Under the pieces are notes generated by a model, which saw only the letters and a program-made list of their open reading frames with translations, did no database searches and was not told the origin of the DNA. From assembly GCF_001458595.1 (NCBI RefSeq), contig NZ_LN890327.1:76177-140176 (forward strand): DNA of 64,000 nucleotides, written 5' to 3'. The position numbers were made by a program, and so were the translations under genes. Positions 1-12,448 of the stretch are shown here, one piece after another; the first letter of the stretch is position 1, and every line of letters starts with the position of its first letter. Origin of the DNA: Clostridium neonatale (lineage in GTDB: Bacteria > Bacillota > Clostridia > Clostridiales > Clostridiaceae).

Positions 1-446
1 AAATATGTGATTTAATTGAAAATAATCATGATTTCTACGAAGTAATAAAGCATCCTCAAATTAGCACAAGAAGAAAGAAGAAGACATTTATAAGTATATT
101 TAAAGGTAAAATAGATGAGGAACTTCTTTCATTTCTTTTAATACTAATAGAAAAAAATAGAATATTATTTCTAAGAGAAAAGTTATCTCAAATGGAGTTA
201 ATTGATCTTGAAAGAAAAAATACTGTAAAAGGATTAATAAAAACAGCTATTCCGTTATTACCAGAGGAATTAGATAAGCTTCAAAATTTATTTGAAACCA
301 AGTATAACAAAAAAATTATATTTGAAACTCAAGTTGATAAAGAAGTTTTAGGTGGAGTTTATATAAGAGTAGGCAATGATGTAATAGACGGAACAATAAA
401 ATCTAAAATAGATGAAATAAAAGAATTAATTCTTAAAAAGAAATAG
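1..446 (+). CDS. atpH: ATP synthase F1 subunit delta, 3' part only
   Basis: The gene is cut by the window edge; the first full codon is at position 3 and the frame is open from there to the stop at 446, leaving about 147 residues of a protein usually near 180. Delta is the peripheral-stalk subunit joining F1 to the b subunits of Fo. The C-terminal part shows the usual delta ending, including a V-L-G-G-V-x-I-R-V-G stretch and a final segment V-I-D-G-T-I-K-S-K. It lies 10 bases before atpA in the conserved atp gene order, which makes the assignment secure although the true start is outside the window. Confidence 0.93.
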   Translation, partial: ICDLIENNHDFYEVIKHPQISTRRKKKTFISIFKGKIDEELLSFLLILIEKNRILFLREKLSQMELIDLERKNTVKGLIKTAIPLLPEELDKLQNLFETKYNKKIIFETQVDKEVLGGVYIRVGNDVIDGTIKSKIDEIKELILKKK

Positions 447-456
447 AGGTGAATCC

Positions 457-1971
457 ATGAATATTAAACCAGAAGAAATAACTTCTATTATAAAAAAAGA
501 AATAGAAAAATATGAAAAGCAAATAAAAACAGTAGATTCTGGTACAATAATCCAAGTTGGAGATGGTGTTGCGAGGGTTTATGGATTAGATGAATGTATG
601 GAAGGTGAACTTCTAGAATTCCCAAATGATGTATATGGAATGGCACTAAACCTTGAACAAGATAATGTAGGATGCGTTCTATTAGGTAGTGAAGAGGGAA
701 TCAAAGAAGGAGACATTGTTAAAGGTACAGGTAGAATAGTTGAGGTGCCAGTTGGTGATGAACTAATTGGTAGAGTTGTAAATTCACTTGGTGAACCTTT
801 AGACGGAAAAGGACCTATAAATACAAATCAAACAAGACCTGTAGAAGTACCGGCGCCTAGTATTATAGAAAGAAGCTCTGTTAATGAACCTCTTCAAACT
901 GGTATCAAAGCAATTGATTCTATGATTCCTATAGGTAAAGGACAAAGAGAACTTATTATAGGTGATAGACAAACAGGAAAAACAGCTATAGCTATTGATA
1001 CAATATTAAACCAAAAGGGAAAAGATGTTATTTGTATATATGTAGCAATTGGACAAAAGCAATCTACAGTAGCTAATATAGTTAATACTTTTACTGAAAT
1101 GGGAGCTATGGACTACAGCATAGTTGTATCATCTACAGCTGCAGACTCTGCACCACTTCAATATATTGCACCATATGCAGGTTGTAGTATTGGTGAATAT
1201 TTTATGAATAAGGGTAAAGATGTATTAATAATATATGATGATTTATCAAAACATGCTGTTGCCTATAGAGCAATGTCATTACTACTTAAAAGACCACCAG
1301 GCAGAGAAGCTTACCCAGGGGATGTATTCTATATACATTCAAGATTGCTTGAAAGAGCGGCTAAATTATCGCCAGAATTAGGCGGTGGATCATTGACTGC
1401 ACTACCTATTATAGAAACATTAGCAGGGGACATCACAGCTTATATACCAACTAACGTAATTTCAATTACAGATGGTCAAATATTCTTACAATCAGATTTA
1501 TTCTTATCAGGACAAAGACCAGCTGTAAATCCAGGTATTTCTGTATCAAGAGTTGGTGGTAACGCTCAAATTAAAGCTATGAAGCAAGTAAGTGGTACAT
1601 TGAGACTAGACCTTGCACAATATAGAGAACTTGAAGCATTTGCACAATTTGGTTCTGATATGGATAATGATTCAAGCAGAAGACTTGAAAAAGGTAAGAG
1701 ATTAGTCGAAGTATTAAAACAAAGTCAATATAGTCCAATGGATGTTGAAAAACAAGTAATAATCTTATATGCAGCAGTTAATGATTTCTTATCAGATATT
1801 AAAGTTAAAGATATAAGAAAATTTGAACAGGGACTTTTGGAATATATAGATACTCATCATAGAGAAGTTGAAAAATCTATAATTGCAGAAAAGACTCTTA
1901 CAGATGAGATAAAGAAACAATTAGAAGTAGTTATAGTTGAGTTTAAAAAGATATTTTTACAAGAAGCATAG
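457..1971 (+). CDS. atpA: ATP synthase F1 subunit alpha
   Basis: The 504-residue protein is full length for the alpha subunit, the non-catalytic nucleotide-binding partner of beta in the F1 hexamer. A beta-barrel domain occupies about residues 25-95. The Walker A motif GDRQTGKT is at 169-176, and the motif [14 protein letters not shown], typical of alpha, follows near residue 350. The ATG is preceded by a GAGGTG ribosome binding site. It sits between atpH and atpG with short spacers, so it is co-transcribed with them from a promoter outside the window. In a fermentative anaerobe the complex normally works mainly as an ATP-driven proton (or sodium) pump. Confidence 0.98.
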   Translation: MNIKPEEITSIIKKEIEKYEKQIKTVDSGTIIQVGDGVARVYGLDECMEGELLEFPNDVYGMALNLEQDNVGCVLLGSEEGIKEGDIVKGTGRIVEVPVGDELIGRVVNSLGEPLDGKGPINTNQTRPVEVPAPSIIERSSVNEPLQTGIKAIDSMIPIGKGQRELIIGDRQTGKTAIAIDTILNQKGKDVICIYVAIGQKQSTVANIVNTFTEMGAMDYSIVVSSTAADSAPLQYIAPYAGCSIGEYFMNKGKDVLIIYDDLSKHAVAYRAMSLLLKRPPGREAYPGDVFYIHSRLLERAAKLSPELGGGSLTALPIIETLAGDITAYIPTNVISITDGQIFLQSDLFLSGQRPAVNPGISVSRVGGNAQIKAMKQVSGTLRLDLAQYRELEAFAQFGSDMDNDSSRRLEKGKRLVEVLKQSQYSPMDVEKQVIILYAAVNDFLSDIKVKDIRKFEQGLLEYIDTHHREVEKSIIAEKTLTDEIKKQLEVVIVEFKKIFLQEA

Positions 1972-2007
1972 CTTATAATAAGCTATGCCATTCTTTAGGA
2001 GGTAATC

Positions 2008-4268
<2,261 letters not shown>

Positions 4269-4282
4269 GGAGTTGATTAGTA

Positions 4283-4681
4283 ATGGGCAAGACATTTGCA
4301 CTAAAAATTGTAACTCCTAGCCATGATGTATATGATGGAAATGCTGAAAAAATATTTTTAAAGAACTCTAGTGGAGAACTTGAAATATTAGCTAATCATG
4401 AAAATATGATAACTAGTACTGTACCATATATAACAAGATTTTTAGATGATAAAGGAACAGAACAAAAGCTATTCATTTCATCAGCTATAGTTTATGTTTC
4501 AGATGGTAATGTAACAGTATGTACAGATGCGGCAGAGTTCCCAGAAGATATTGATTTTGATAGAGCTGAAAAAGCTAAGGATAGAGCAGAAGAAAAACTT
4601 AAAAATGCTGAAGATTATGAGAGAAAGATATATAATTTAGCATTAGCAAGAGCAGTAGAAAGATTAAAATTAAAAAAATAA
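4283..4681 (+). CDS. atpC: ATP synthase F1 subunit epsilon
   Basis: Epsilon is the small regulatory subunit bound to gamma; its C-terminal helices can inhibit ATP hydrolysis. The 132-residue protein has the N-terminal beta-sandwich pattern (residues 1-85, including the S-G-E-L-E-I-L-A-N-H-E-N segment) and a charged helical hairpin (about 90-132). It is the last gene of the operon, and its stop codon runs directly into a strong hairpin. Sequence divergence is typical of epsilon, so the call rests on length, fold pattern and position after atpD. Confidence 0.95.
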   Translation: MGKTFALKIVTPSHDVYDGNAEKIFLKNSSGELEILANHENMITSTVPYITRFLDDKGTEQKLFISSAIVYVSDGNVTVCTDAAEFPEDIDFDRAEKAKDRAEEKLKNAEDYERKIYNLALARAVERLKLKK

Positions 4682-4731
4682 AAAATAGGTATCTTAAAAT
4701 GATTTTTAATCATTTTAAGATACCTATTTTT
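4681..4731 (+). terminator. Terminator of the atp operon
   Basis: A perfect 24-bp inverted repeat (4681-4704 with 4708-4731) with a 3-base loop begins on the last base of the atpC stop codon. The arm ends in a run of five T, and because the other end is a run of A it could act in both directions. Confidence 0.9.
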
Positions 4732-4741
4732 CTATATTATG

Positions 4742-4777
4742 AGCACTATTTTTATATTAATTTAAGATAGTGCTTTT
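4742..4777 (+). terminator. Second hairpin downstream of atpC
   Basis: AGCACTAT (4742-4749) pairs with ATAGTGCT (4767-4774), followed by T residues. It looks like a backup terminator behind the first one. The rest of the gap to the next gene (to 4938) is plain A/T-rich DNA. Confidence 0.6.
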
Positions 4778-4938
4778 TTCATGCTTAAAATAAGGTATTT
4801 ATAGATATTCAATTTAGCACAATTTGTTAAAAGATTTATATATTGATAGTATAAAGATAAATAATATTAGTTGGAATAAAAATTGATAAGGCTGACCATA
4901 ATTAAAAAATGATAAAAAGTAATAGGGGGGAGAATGAT

Positions 4939-5574
4939 ATGAAGCTAAGAGTAAGTATTGTTATTCTGCTTATAATGTCATTTTTAAATATGGGATATTC
5001 TTGTAATATTTTAAGCTATGTAGATAGCTTTTATAATTTAGAAACTAATGTTAGAGAAAAGAGTGACTTTGTAGAGAATGCAGTAGAAGCTAAATATAAA
5101 ACTAAAAACAATACCTATATAGAATATGAAAAGATTGATAAGGCTTTTTCTAGCTTAGGATTTAACAAGGGAGATAGTGACTCATCAGATAATTTAATAT
5201 TTTATAAAGATAAACAAAGGATAGAAGTTAATCAATGGAAAGAAAACAATAATTCTTATATTAATATCACTATATATAATAAAAATTCTAAATATAAAAC
5301 AGTAGATCTAAGAAAGATATTATATAAGATAGATGATAAAAATTTAGTTTTAAATGAGTGTTATTCATATTATAAGGGCAAAAGTGATGGAAACATTATT
5401 GGAGAATTAAATGATGAGGGAATTTTAAGAAGTAGCAATTTAATAAAGATAAGTAATGGTTATACAGGAATAGCAAATTTAAATGCTGATGAAAAAATTA
5501 ATTTTGCAGAAATAAAGTATGATACAGGCTCTTATATTATAATTGCTACACCGATTATATTCACAACATACTAA
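4939..5574 (+). CDS. YwmB-type exported protein (TATA-box-binding-like, DUF1779)
   Basis: A 211-residue protein with an N-terminal hydrophobic segment (about residues 3-22) that ends in a Cys, so it is probably exported or membrane-tethered. An upstream ATG at 4909 exists, but the strong AGGGGGGAG site at 4923-4931 fits the ATG at 4939. Its place immediately before murA and spoIID matches the ywmB-murAA-spoIID order of Bacillus, and the length and secondary-structure pattern fit that family. The molecular function of YwmB is not established. The family call rests mostly on gene context. Confidence 0.65.
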   Translation: MKLRVSIVILLIMSFLNMGYSCNILSYVDSFYNLETNVREKSDFVENAVEAKYKTKNNTYIEYEKIDKAFSSLGFNKGDSDSSDNLIFYKDKQRIEVNQWKENNNSYINITIYNKNSKYKTVDLRKILYKIDDKNLVLNECYSYYKGKSDGNIIGELNDEGILRSSNLIKISNGYTGIANLNADEKINFAEIKYDTGSYIIIATPIIFTTY

Positions 5575-5595
5575 CAATAATATATGGAGGATAAT

Positions 5596-6858
<1,263 letters not shown>

Positions 6859-7043
6859 AAAAGATTATTGCGTCTATAAAATAATGCATGATATAAAGCG
6901 TATTACTTAATTATTAATAGCTTCATATGATGCATTTTATTATTTGTATTTTAATATTTTGACTTAATGAAGAGAAATTAAATACTCATAAATATAAACA
7001 TAAAACATATAGTATACCGTGCATAATATTTGGGAGGTATACT

Positions 7044-8087
7044 ATGGTAAAAAATAATAAAAGAATGATTGATGATAATATAAGGTTAGTATTAGCAATG
7101 ACAATTATAATTATAGTAATGATTATCTTATTGCCATTCGTATTTTTGGATAAGAATGGTTCTAGTAATAAATTTGAATTAAATAATAATAATATAATTA
7201 CAAGCTCGGCTATACAATTTCCGAAGAATGGAAAAGTGAAATTATATAATAGTGAAAGTAATAGTGCTGAGGAAATTGATTTAGAAGAGTATATAATGGG
7301 AGTAGTTGCAAGCGAAATGCCAGCAAATTTTAATGAAGAAGCTCTAAAGGCACAAGCTGTAGCTGCTAGAACATTCTATATAAATCGTAGAAATAATAAA
7401 TGCTCAAATGCAAGTTCACATAATGCTGAAATCTGTGATACAGTACATTGTCAAGTATATATGGATAAAAATAAAAGATTAAGTTTGTGGAACAGCAAGG
7501 ATGCAGAAAAGAATTGGAATAAGATAGAAAAAGCAGTGATGGACACAAAAGGACAAGTTTTAACCTACAATGGAGAAGTATTAGAATATCCTCAATATTT
7601 TGCAGTGAGCTTTGGCAAGACAGAAGAAGCAATGGATGTTTTATCTATAGATATCCCCTATTTAAAATCTACAGATAGTAAAGGTGAAGAAATAGCTCCT
7701 AAATTTAAATCAACTAAGCAAATGAGTGCTGAAGAATTTATAAGTGAGATTAAAAAAAAATATCCTAATGTAGATATAAGAACAGAAAATATTAAAGAGG
7801 GCATCTATGTTGAAAAATATAACAAAAGTGGTAGTGTAAATATAATTAAGGTAGGAGGAATTTCCATTAAAGGAAGCGAGTTTAGAAAATTATTTAATTT
7901 AAACTCAACTTACTTTACATTAGATATAAGAGATGATATAGTAACAATGTCTTGTACAGGCTATGGCCATGGAATTGGCATGAGTCAGTGGGGGGCAAAT
8001 GTTATGGGAAAGAATGGTTACACATATATAGATATTCTTAAACATTATTATTCTGGAATTGAAGTTGAAAAATTAGAATACAATTAA
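7044..8087 (+). CDS. spoIID: Stage II sporulation protein D, lytic transglycosylase
   Basis: SpoIID is a mother-cell membrane enzyme that cleaves peptidoglycan glycan strands so that engulfment of the forespore can proceed, together with SpoIIM and SpoIIP. The 347-residue protein has one N-terminal membrane segment (about 16-35), then the conserved E-Y-I-M-G-V-V-A-S-E-M-P motif, whose Glu (residue 91) matches the catalytic Glu of the family, followed by A-L-K-A-Q-A-V-A-A-R-T. The C-terminal G-Y-G-H-G-I-G-M-S-Q-W-G-A motif is intact. GGGAGG precedes the ATG. In Bacillus the gene is sigma-E controlled; the upstream A/T-rich region holds only weak matches to such a promoter. Confidence 0.94.
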   Translation: MVKNNKRMIDDNIRLVLAMTIIIIVMIILLPFVFLDKNGSSNKFELNNNNIITSSAIQFPKNGKVKLYNSESNSAEEIDLEEYIMGVVASEMPANFNEEALKAQAVAARTFYINRRNNKCSNASSHNAEICDTVHCQVYMDKNKRLSLWNSKDAEKNWNKIEKAVMDTKGQVLTYNGEVLEYPQYFAVSFGKTEEAMDVLSIDIPYLKSTDSKGEEIAPKFKSTKQMSAEEFISEIKKKYPNVDIRTENIKEGIYVEKYNKSGSVNIIKVGGISIKGSEFRKLFNLNSTYFTLDIRDDIVTMSCTGYGHGIGMSQWGANVMGKNGYTYIDILKHYYSGIEVEKLEYN

Positions 8088-8365
8088 CCTTTATCTTTGC
8101 ATAATATTATAAATTGTTTTAATAAAATCAATTACTAAGCTTCATTATAGCTAAAAGAGTATTATGACATGTAAATTATTTAAAAGTTAGATGCTGATTT
8201 ATACAATGCTAATGTAATAAAAAAGAAAAAAAGAAAAAAAAAGAAAGTAATATGAATATCTTTTATAAAATAATTAAATATTCTATATTTTTGTATTAGA
8301 AATACCTAATGACACATCCTTCTAAAAAAAATTATTAAAAATAATAAATAAAAAATGTTATATAT
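8088..8365. other. A/T-rich gap between spoIID and spoIIQ
   Basis: No gene, clear terminator or conserved RNA is visible. It includes a purine-only A/G run around 8220-8247. The promoter of the next gene lies at its right end. Confidence 0.6.
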
Positions 8366-8393
8366 GTATTATTTTTCATAAAACGGAAAGAAT
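8366..8393 (+). promoter_or_regulatory. Possible sigma-F type promoter of spoIIQ
   Basis: GTATT at 8366-8370 and GGAAAGAAT at 8385-8393 are 14 bases apart and resemble the sigma-F pattern GYATA and GGnnAnAnT. Transcription would start about 15 bases before the ATG, just leaving room for the GGAGGTG site. The match is by eye. It agrees with the sigma-F control of spoIIQ known in Bacillus. Confidence 0.45.
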
Positions 8394-8414
8394 AGAAGAA
8401 GGAGGTGTTCATGG

Positions 8415-9173
8415 ATGAACAAAAATTTTAAACAAAAATTAAGAGATTTATTTAAGAAGGAGGGGTTTTATATTGCTTTATTTCTTTGTCTTTGCATAGT
8501 AGTCACAGTAGGAACTATCTCTTATAAGATGTTATCTAAGAATCATGTAGATGATTCACAAAAGAATTTAAATAATCAAGTGACACTTAACATCGATGAA
8601 GAAAAAAACAAAGATATGGCTACTACAGAAATTCCTAATGCAGAAAGAGTGGAGAACAAAGTTCAACCTAATAATGACAAAGAAAGTGAACCTAAAAAAG
8701 AAGAAAATAGCAAACAAAGTTCAACTTCTGTATCAACAACAGCAGTAGTTAAATTTATTAATCCAGTAGATGGTATTGAAAGTAGAACTTATACTTATCC
8801 TAAGCCTGTTCAAATTGAAGAAAATACATTTAGAACTATTAGGGGAGTTAATATAGATGCTAAGATCGGAACTGATGTTAAAGCAGCAGCAGAGGGCGTG
8901 GTAAGTACTGCTTCAAATTCTGGAGTAGAAGAAGGTATAGTTGTAGAAATAAAGCATGCTAATGGATTAAAGACAAGATATAGTAATCTTGATCCTAATG
9001 TTTCAGTAAAAGAAGGCCAAAAAGTTACTGCCGGCCAAGTAATTGGTAAAGTGGGAAATACTGCTAAGGTTTTTGATGAAGAAACATTTGGACAATTTTT
9101 AAATTTACAAGTTATTGATGCAAATGGAAATCAAGTAAATCCAGAGAAATATTTTGAATTAAAAACAAAATAA
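8415..9173 (+). CDS. spoIIQ: SpoIIQ-type M23-fold protein without metal ligands
   Basis: SpoIIQ is a forespore membrane protein that pairs with SpoIIIAH across the intermembrane space during engulfment. This 252-residue protein has one membrane segment (about 17-37), a Ser/Lys/Glu-rich linker, and a LytM (M23) domain at about 113-248. All expected zinc ligands are gone: the HxxxD position reads I-R-G-V-N (142-146), the Y-x-H-L position reads Y-S-N-L (189-192), and HxH reads F-L-N (228-230). It is thus a structural, non-catalytic version. The location between spoIID and spoIIID matches clostridial gene order. GGAGGTG precedes the ATG. Confidence 0.88.
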   Translation: MNKNFKQKLRDLFKKEGFYIALFLCLCIVVTVGTISYKMLSKNHVDDSQKNLNNQVTLNIDEEKNKDMATTEIPNAERVENKVQPNNDKESEPKKEENSKQSSTSVSTTAVVKFINPVDGIESRTYTYPKPVQIEENTFRTIRGVNIDAKIGTDVKAAAEGVVSTASNSGVEEGIVVEIKHANGLKTRYSNLDPNVSVKEGQKVTAGQVIGKVGNTAKVFDEETFGQFLNLQVIDANGNQVNPEKYFELKTK

Positions 9174-9179
9174 TAATTA

Positions 9180-9228
9180 TATTTTATATTAATCAGTCAG
9201 AGGCTGGTTAATATAAAATACTATTTTT
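9180..9228 (+). terminator. Terminator of spoIIQ
   Basis: A 17-bp inverted repeat (9180-9196 with 9204-9220, one G-T pair) with a 7-base loop is followed by CTATTTTT. Confidence 0.85.
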
Positions 9229-9318
9229 CAATAATCGTAGAATAATAATTTAATAATTACGAACAATAAGTAGAAAATAAAAAATTAAGATAAATGTATA
9301 AGCTAGGAGGAAAAAATA

Positions 9319-9573
9319 ATGAAAGATTATATAGAAGAAAGAGTTTTAGATGTTGCTAAATATATAATTGATTCTAAAGCAACAATTAGAAAAACAGCTA
9401 AAGTATTTGGAGTAAGTAAAAGTACTATACACAAGGATATGACAGAAAGACTTCCCAAAATTAATCCTGAAATTGCAGAGGAAACACACTCAATTTTAGA
9501 ATTAAATAAATCAGAAAGACATCTTAGAGGTGGAGAAGCTACTAAAATGAAATATAAAGCTATTGAATCTTAG
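9319..9573 (+). CDS. spoIIID: Sporulation transcription regulator SpoIIID
   Basis: SpoIIID is a small DNA-binding protein that activates and represses mother-cell genes during sporulation. The 84-residue protein shows the family start K-D-Y-I-E-E-R-V-L-D-V-A-K-Y-I and a helix-turn-helix at about 23-42 (T-A-K-V-F-G-V-S-K-S-T-I-H-K-D), followed by the basic C-terminal stretch R-H-L-R-G-G-E-A-T-K-M-K. An AGGAGG site precedes the ATG. It is followed 78 bases later by mbl, as in Bacillus. Confidence 0.96.
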   Translation: MKDYIEERVLDVAKYIIDSKATIRKTAKVFGVSKSTIHKDMTERLPKINPEIAEETHSILELNKSERHLRGGEATKMKYKAIES

Positions 9574-9651
9574 AAGAATAACGACTATAATATATAATTA
9601 GTAGAATTATGTAAAGTAAGGAAGTAATATGTATTATAGGAGTGAATAAAA

Positions 9652-10686
9652 ATGAGCTTTTGGAGAACGGGGACAGATCTTGCTATAGATTTAGGAACAG
9701 CAACAGTTCTAGTTTATGCAAAGGGAAAAGGTGTAGTTTTAAAAGAACCATCAGTTGTAGCAATTAATAATAATAATAAGAATATATTAGCCATTGGTGA
9801 CGAAGCACGAAAAATGATAGGTAGAACCCCGGGAAACATTGTTGCAGTAAGACCTTTACGTGATGGTGTTATATCTGATTATGATCTTACTCAAAAAATG
9901 TTGAAGGAATTTATTAAAAAGGCATCTGGCAAGCGAAATTTAAGAGCACCAAATGTTGTCGTATGTGTACCATCAGAAGCAACAGAAGTAGAAAAAAGAG
10001 CAGTTATTGATGCAACTATGAATTCAGGTGCTAAAACTGTTCGCATAATAGAAGAACCTCTTGCTGCTGCTATAGGAGCAGGAATTGATATCACTAAGCC
10101 TAATGGATGTATGGTGGTAGATATTGGTGGAGGTACTTGTGATATAGCTGTTATATCTTTAGGAGGAGTTGTTGAAAGAGAATCAATTAAAATTGCAGGA
10201 GACAAGTTCGATGACTCTATAATAAAGTATGTAAGAAGTGAATATAAATTAATGATTGGCGAGAAAACTGCTGAAGAATTAAAAATAAATATTGGTTCAG
10301 CATTTAAAAATGCCAGAAATTTATCATGTATGATGAAAGGTAGAAACTTAGTTACAGGTCTACCAGATGAAGTTGAAATTAATACAGAAGAAATACGACT
10401 TGCAATACAAGAGCCAGTGCAAAGTATAGTTGACTGTGTAAAGATCGTTTTAGAAAGAACACCACCGGAATTAGCAGCAGACATTATTGAAAAGGGAATT
10501 GTAATGACTGGTGGAGGTTCATTGATTAATGGGTTGGATAAGCTTATTCAATTTAAAACCGGTGTAGCAGTGACAGTTGCAGAAGGGGCAGAAGAATGTG
10601 TTGTTAATGGATCAGGAGAAGTATTAGGGTATTTAGATAGATTAGATAGAGAAGTAAATTCACAACAAATAGTTCTTATAGAATAA
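9652..10686 (+). CDS. mbl: MreB/Mbl family actin-like cell-shape protein
   Basis: MreB-family proteins polymerise on ATP beneath the membrane and guide the wall-elongation machinery. The 344-residue protein has an amphipathic N-terminus (M-S-F-W-R-T) for membrane binding. The phosphate-1 motif is D-L-G-T-A-T near residue 14, phosphate-2 is V-D-I-G-G-G-T-C-D-I near 160, and the adenosine motif is M-T-G-G-G-S near 285. It follows spoIIID as mbl does in Bacillus, so the symbol mbl is chosen by context; mreB would be equally defensible. Translation starts at an ATG after AGGAGTG. The gene ends at a strong terminator. Confidence 0.92.
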   Translation: MSFWRTGTDLAIDLGTATVLVYAKGKGVVLKEPSVVAINNNNKNILAIGDEARKMIGRTPGNIVAVRPLRDGVISDYDLTQKMLKEFIKKASGKRNLRAPNVVVCVPSEATEVEKRAVIDATMNSGAKTVRIIEEPLAAAIGAGIDITKPNGCMVVDIGGGTCDIAVISLGGVVERESIKIAGDKFDDSIIKYVRSEYKLMIGEKTAEELKINIGSAFKNARNLSCMMKGRNLVTGLPDEVEINTEEIRLAIQEPVQSIVDCVKIVLERTPPELAADIIEKGIVMTGGGSLINGLDKLIQFKTGVAVTVAEGAEECVVNGSGEVLGYLDRLDREVNSQQIVLIE

Positions 10687-10688
10687 AA

Positions 10689-10733
10689 CATCGAGAGATT
10701 TTCTTTTTATTGAAAATCTCTCGATGCTTTTTA
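10689..10733 (+). terminator. Terminator between convergent mbl and yyaC
   Basis: A perfect 15-bp inverted repeat (10689-10703 with 10712-10726), 8-base loop, followed by CTTTTTAT. Confidence 0.9.
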
Positions 10734-10769
10734 TAAAATTAAAAAAGTAATTAAAGCTTAGGTATTAAT

Positions 10770-11318
10770 TCAAATGTCTAGCGAAAGCTTAGGAAATAAA
10801 TCATTATTTAAATTATAAGCATTAATTAATGATCTAGATATAATCTTTGCCATATCCATAATAAAAGATAATCGGATGCTTCTAGAAAAGAATAAATCAG
10901 AATTTTCGCTAGAATCTACAATACCTATTACAGAAGCCATACCTACTTCGGGAAGCTCTTTTCCTACTCCTTTTCCAGGATGAATAGCATAGTCTCTAAT
11001 GCGAATTTCACCTATATCATCTTGATTTCCAAGACATGCATCTATACCTATGATATTAGCAGTTGGATGAAGTTCTTTTATTTTATTTAAACGTTCATCT
11101 ATATTTAGTGCGTGGATTGGTTCTGATAATGTCCCGTATACTGGCAATGGAAAGAAATTTTCAGTTAATATTGAACCAACTAATGGACCAAGGCAATCAC
11201 CTATGCATTTATCAGTGCCAATACAAACAATTATTGTATTAGAATTAATGTATTTTTCTAATTCATGAGATAGCTTGTATGAAAAGCTTTTGGAACTATG
11301 GTTATTATCTAAATTCAT
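10770..11318 (-). CDS. yyaC: YyaC-type spore protease-like protein (DUF1256)
   Basis: The 182-residue protein belongs to the YyaC family, a fold related to the germination protease GPR and hydrogenase maturation proteases. Recognisable motifs are I-G-T-D-K-C-I-G-D-C-L-G-P-L-V-G near residue 35 and I-G-I-D-A-C-L-G near 90. In Bacillus it is a forespore protein of unproven function. It is encoded on the - strand, convergent with mbl. A longer reading from 11327 would put its ATG directly against the AGGAGGG site, so the ATG at 11318, 9 bases from that site, is preferred. Confidence 0.85.
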   Translation of the reverse strand: MNLDNNHSSKSFSYKLSHELEKYINSNTIIVCIGTDKCIGDCLGPLVGSILTENFFPLPVYGTLSEPIHALNIDERLNKIKELHPTANIIGIDACLGNQDDIGEIRIRDYAIHPGKGVGKELPEVGMASVIGIVDSSENSDLFFSRSIRLSFIMDMAKIISRSLINAYNLNNDLFPKLSLDI

Positions 11319-11419
11319 TAAAGGCATCCCTCCTTATAGAATATGTATATTTAGGAAAATGAAAAAATAGTATATAAAAATAAATAAATGGCAATAAATA
11401 CTAATGTAAGGAGGAGAAA

Positions 11420-11830
11420 ATGAAAAAAATTATTATATTTATAATATTTACACTTACTTTAATAATGAACATGTCTATAGCATTATTTTGGAATCCAGAT
11501 ATAGATAATAAAAAAGATGATCCAATGCAAAGCACTGAAGTATTTAGTGATACAAGATCTTTGTGCAAAGTTGATGATGTAATTCTGTTAGAAGAACTAG
11601 ATAATAGTCAATCAAAGGAACTTGATAGTATACTTTCACCATTATCAACATTTGAAATAGAGTTAGTAAAAGAAGAGCTTAATACATGTAGTGAAGATGA
11701 AATCATAAAAGCGTTCAGAAAATTAAAAAGGAGATTGCCTGAAAGCGAATATAAAAAAATAGAAGAAATATTAAGTCCGCTTATAGATATTGAAGAACTT
11801 AATTCTATACTAAAAAATAAATATGTTTAG
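11420..11830 (+). CDS. Small exported protein of unknown function
   Basis: I do not recognise this 136-residue protein. The N-terminus M-K-K-I-I-I-F-I-I-F-T-L-T-L-I-M is a signal peptide or membrane anchor (about 1-24). The rest is acidic and predicted helical, with a weak internal similarity: L-D-S-I-L-S-P-L near 60 and I-E-E-I-L-S-P-L near 115. AAGGAGGAG precedes the ATG. It stands alone between yyaC (divergent) and the tRNA cluster. Position near sporulation genes is only a hint. Confidence 0.75.
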   Translation: MKKIIIFIIFTLTLIMNMSIALFWNPDIDNKKDDPMQSTEVFSDTRSLCKVDDVILLEELDNSQSKELDSILSPLSTFEIELVKEELNTCSEDEIIKAFRKLKRRLPESEYKKIEEILSPLIDIEELNSILKNKYV

Positions 11831-11905
11831 TGTATTAAAATGAAGAAATAAAGAGTAAATAGAATATATAGCGATATAATTTATCTAAATAAGCATATAT
11901 GAGAG

Positions 11906-11934
11906 TTGAAATATAAGTACTTTGAATATATACT
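11906..11934 (+). promoter_or_regulatory. Promoter of the tRNA cluster
   Basis: TTGAAA (11906-11911), a 17-base spacer and TATACT (11929-11934) form a good sigma-A promoter with a start about 35 bases before the first tRNA. Confidence 0.7.
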
Positions 11935-11975
11935 AACTATTGTTGATGTGAACAAAAACACCAACAAAACTTAAT

Positions 11976-12060
11976 GGAGGAATTCCCGAGTGGCCAAAGG
12001 GGGCAGACTGTAAATCTGTTGCGTCTCGCTTCGATGGTTCGAATCCATCTTCCTCCACCA
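11976..12060 (+). tRNA. tRNA-Tyr (GTA), copy 1
   Basis: Class II tRNA with a long variable arm. The acceptor GGAGGAA pairs with TTCCTCC, the anticodon loop is CTGTAAA (anticodon GTA) and CCA is encoded. It is identical to the two other Tyr copies in the cluster. Confidence 0.97.
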
Positions 12061-12066
12061 TTAGAT

Positions 12067-12142
12067 GGGCGCATAGCTCAGCTGGGAGAGCACCTGCCTT
12101 ACAAGCAGGGGGTCACAGGTTCGAGCCCTGTTGTGCCCACCA
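12067..12142 (+). tRNA. tRNA-Val (TAC)
   Basis: The acceptor GGGCGCA pairs with TGTGCCC (one G-T). The anticodon loop CTTACAA gives anticodon TAC. CCA is encoded. It is the only single-copy tRNA of the cluster. Confidence 0.97.
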
Positions 12143-12160
12143 TCTAAAAAATATAAATAT

Positions 12161-12235
12161 GCTGGCATGGCTCAACGGTAGAGCAGCTGACTTGTAATCA
12201 GCAGGTTGTAGGTTCGATTCCTATTGCCAGCTCCA
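12161..12235 (+). tRNA. tRNA-Thr (TGT), copy 1
   Basis: The acceptor GCTGGCA pairs with TGCCAGC. The anticodon loop CTTGTAA gives anticodon TGT. CCA is encoded. Confidence 0.97.
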
Positions 12236-12240
12236 ATTGT

Positions 12241-12325
12241 GGAGGAATTCCCGAGTGGCCAAAGGGGGCAGACTGTAAATCTGTTGCGTCTCGCTTCGAT
12301 GGTTCGAATCCATCTTCCTCCACCA
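12241..12325 (+). tRNA. tRNA-Tyr (GTA), copy 2
   Basis: Identical in sequence to copy 1, with the long variable arm and encoded CCA. It begins 5 bases after the first tRNA-Thr. Confidence 0.97.
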
Positions 12326-12368
12326 TTTAAACCAAATATTTATATTATAACAATTAAATAAGAAATAT

Positions 12369-12443
12369 GCTGGCATGGCTCAACGGTAGAGCAGCTGACT
12401 TGTAATCAGCAGGTTGTAGGTTCGATTCCTATTGCCAGCTCCA
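12369..12443 (+). tRNA. tRNA-Thr (TGT), copy 2
   Basis: Identical to the first tRNA-Thr, including the encoded CCA. The preceding spacer of 43 bases is the longest in the cluster. Confidence 0.97.
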
Positions 12444-12448
12444 ATTAA

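Noticed and set aside
6880..6950. Terminator between murA and spoIID
   Set aside because: Only loosely complementary ATGCAT blocks are present and the pairing is poor; a T-rich tail alone is weak evidence here.
9891..10484. 197-codon open frame on the - strand across mbl
   Set aside because: It is antisense to a clear, conserved actin-like gene, has no ribosome site and its residues form no known pattern; it arises from the codon bias of mbl.
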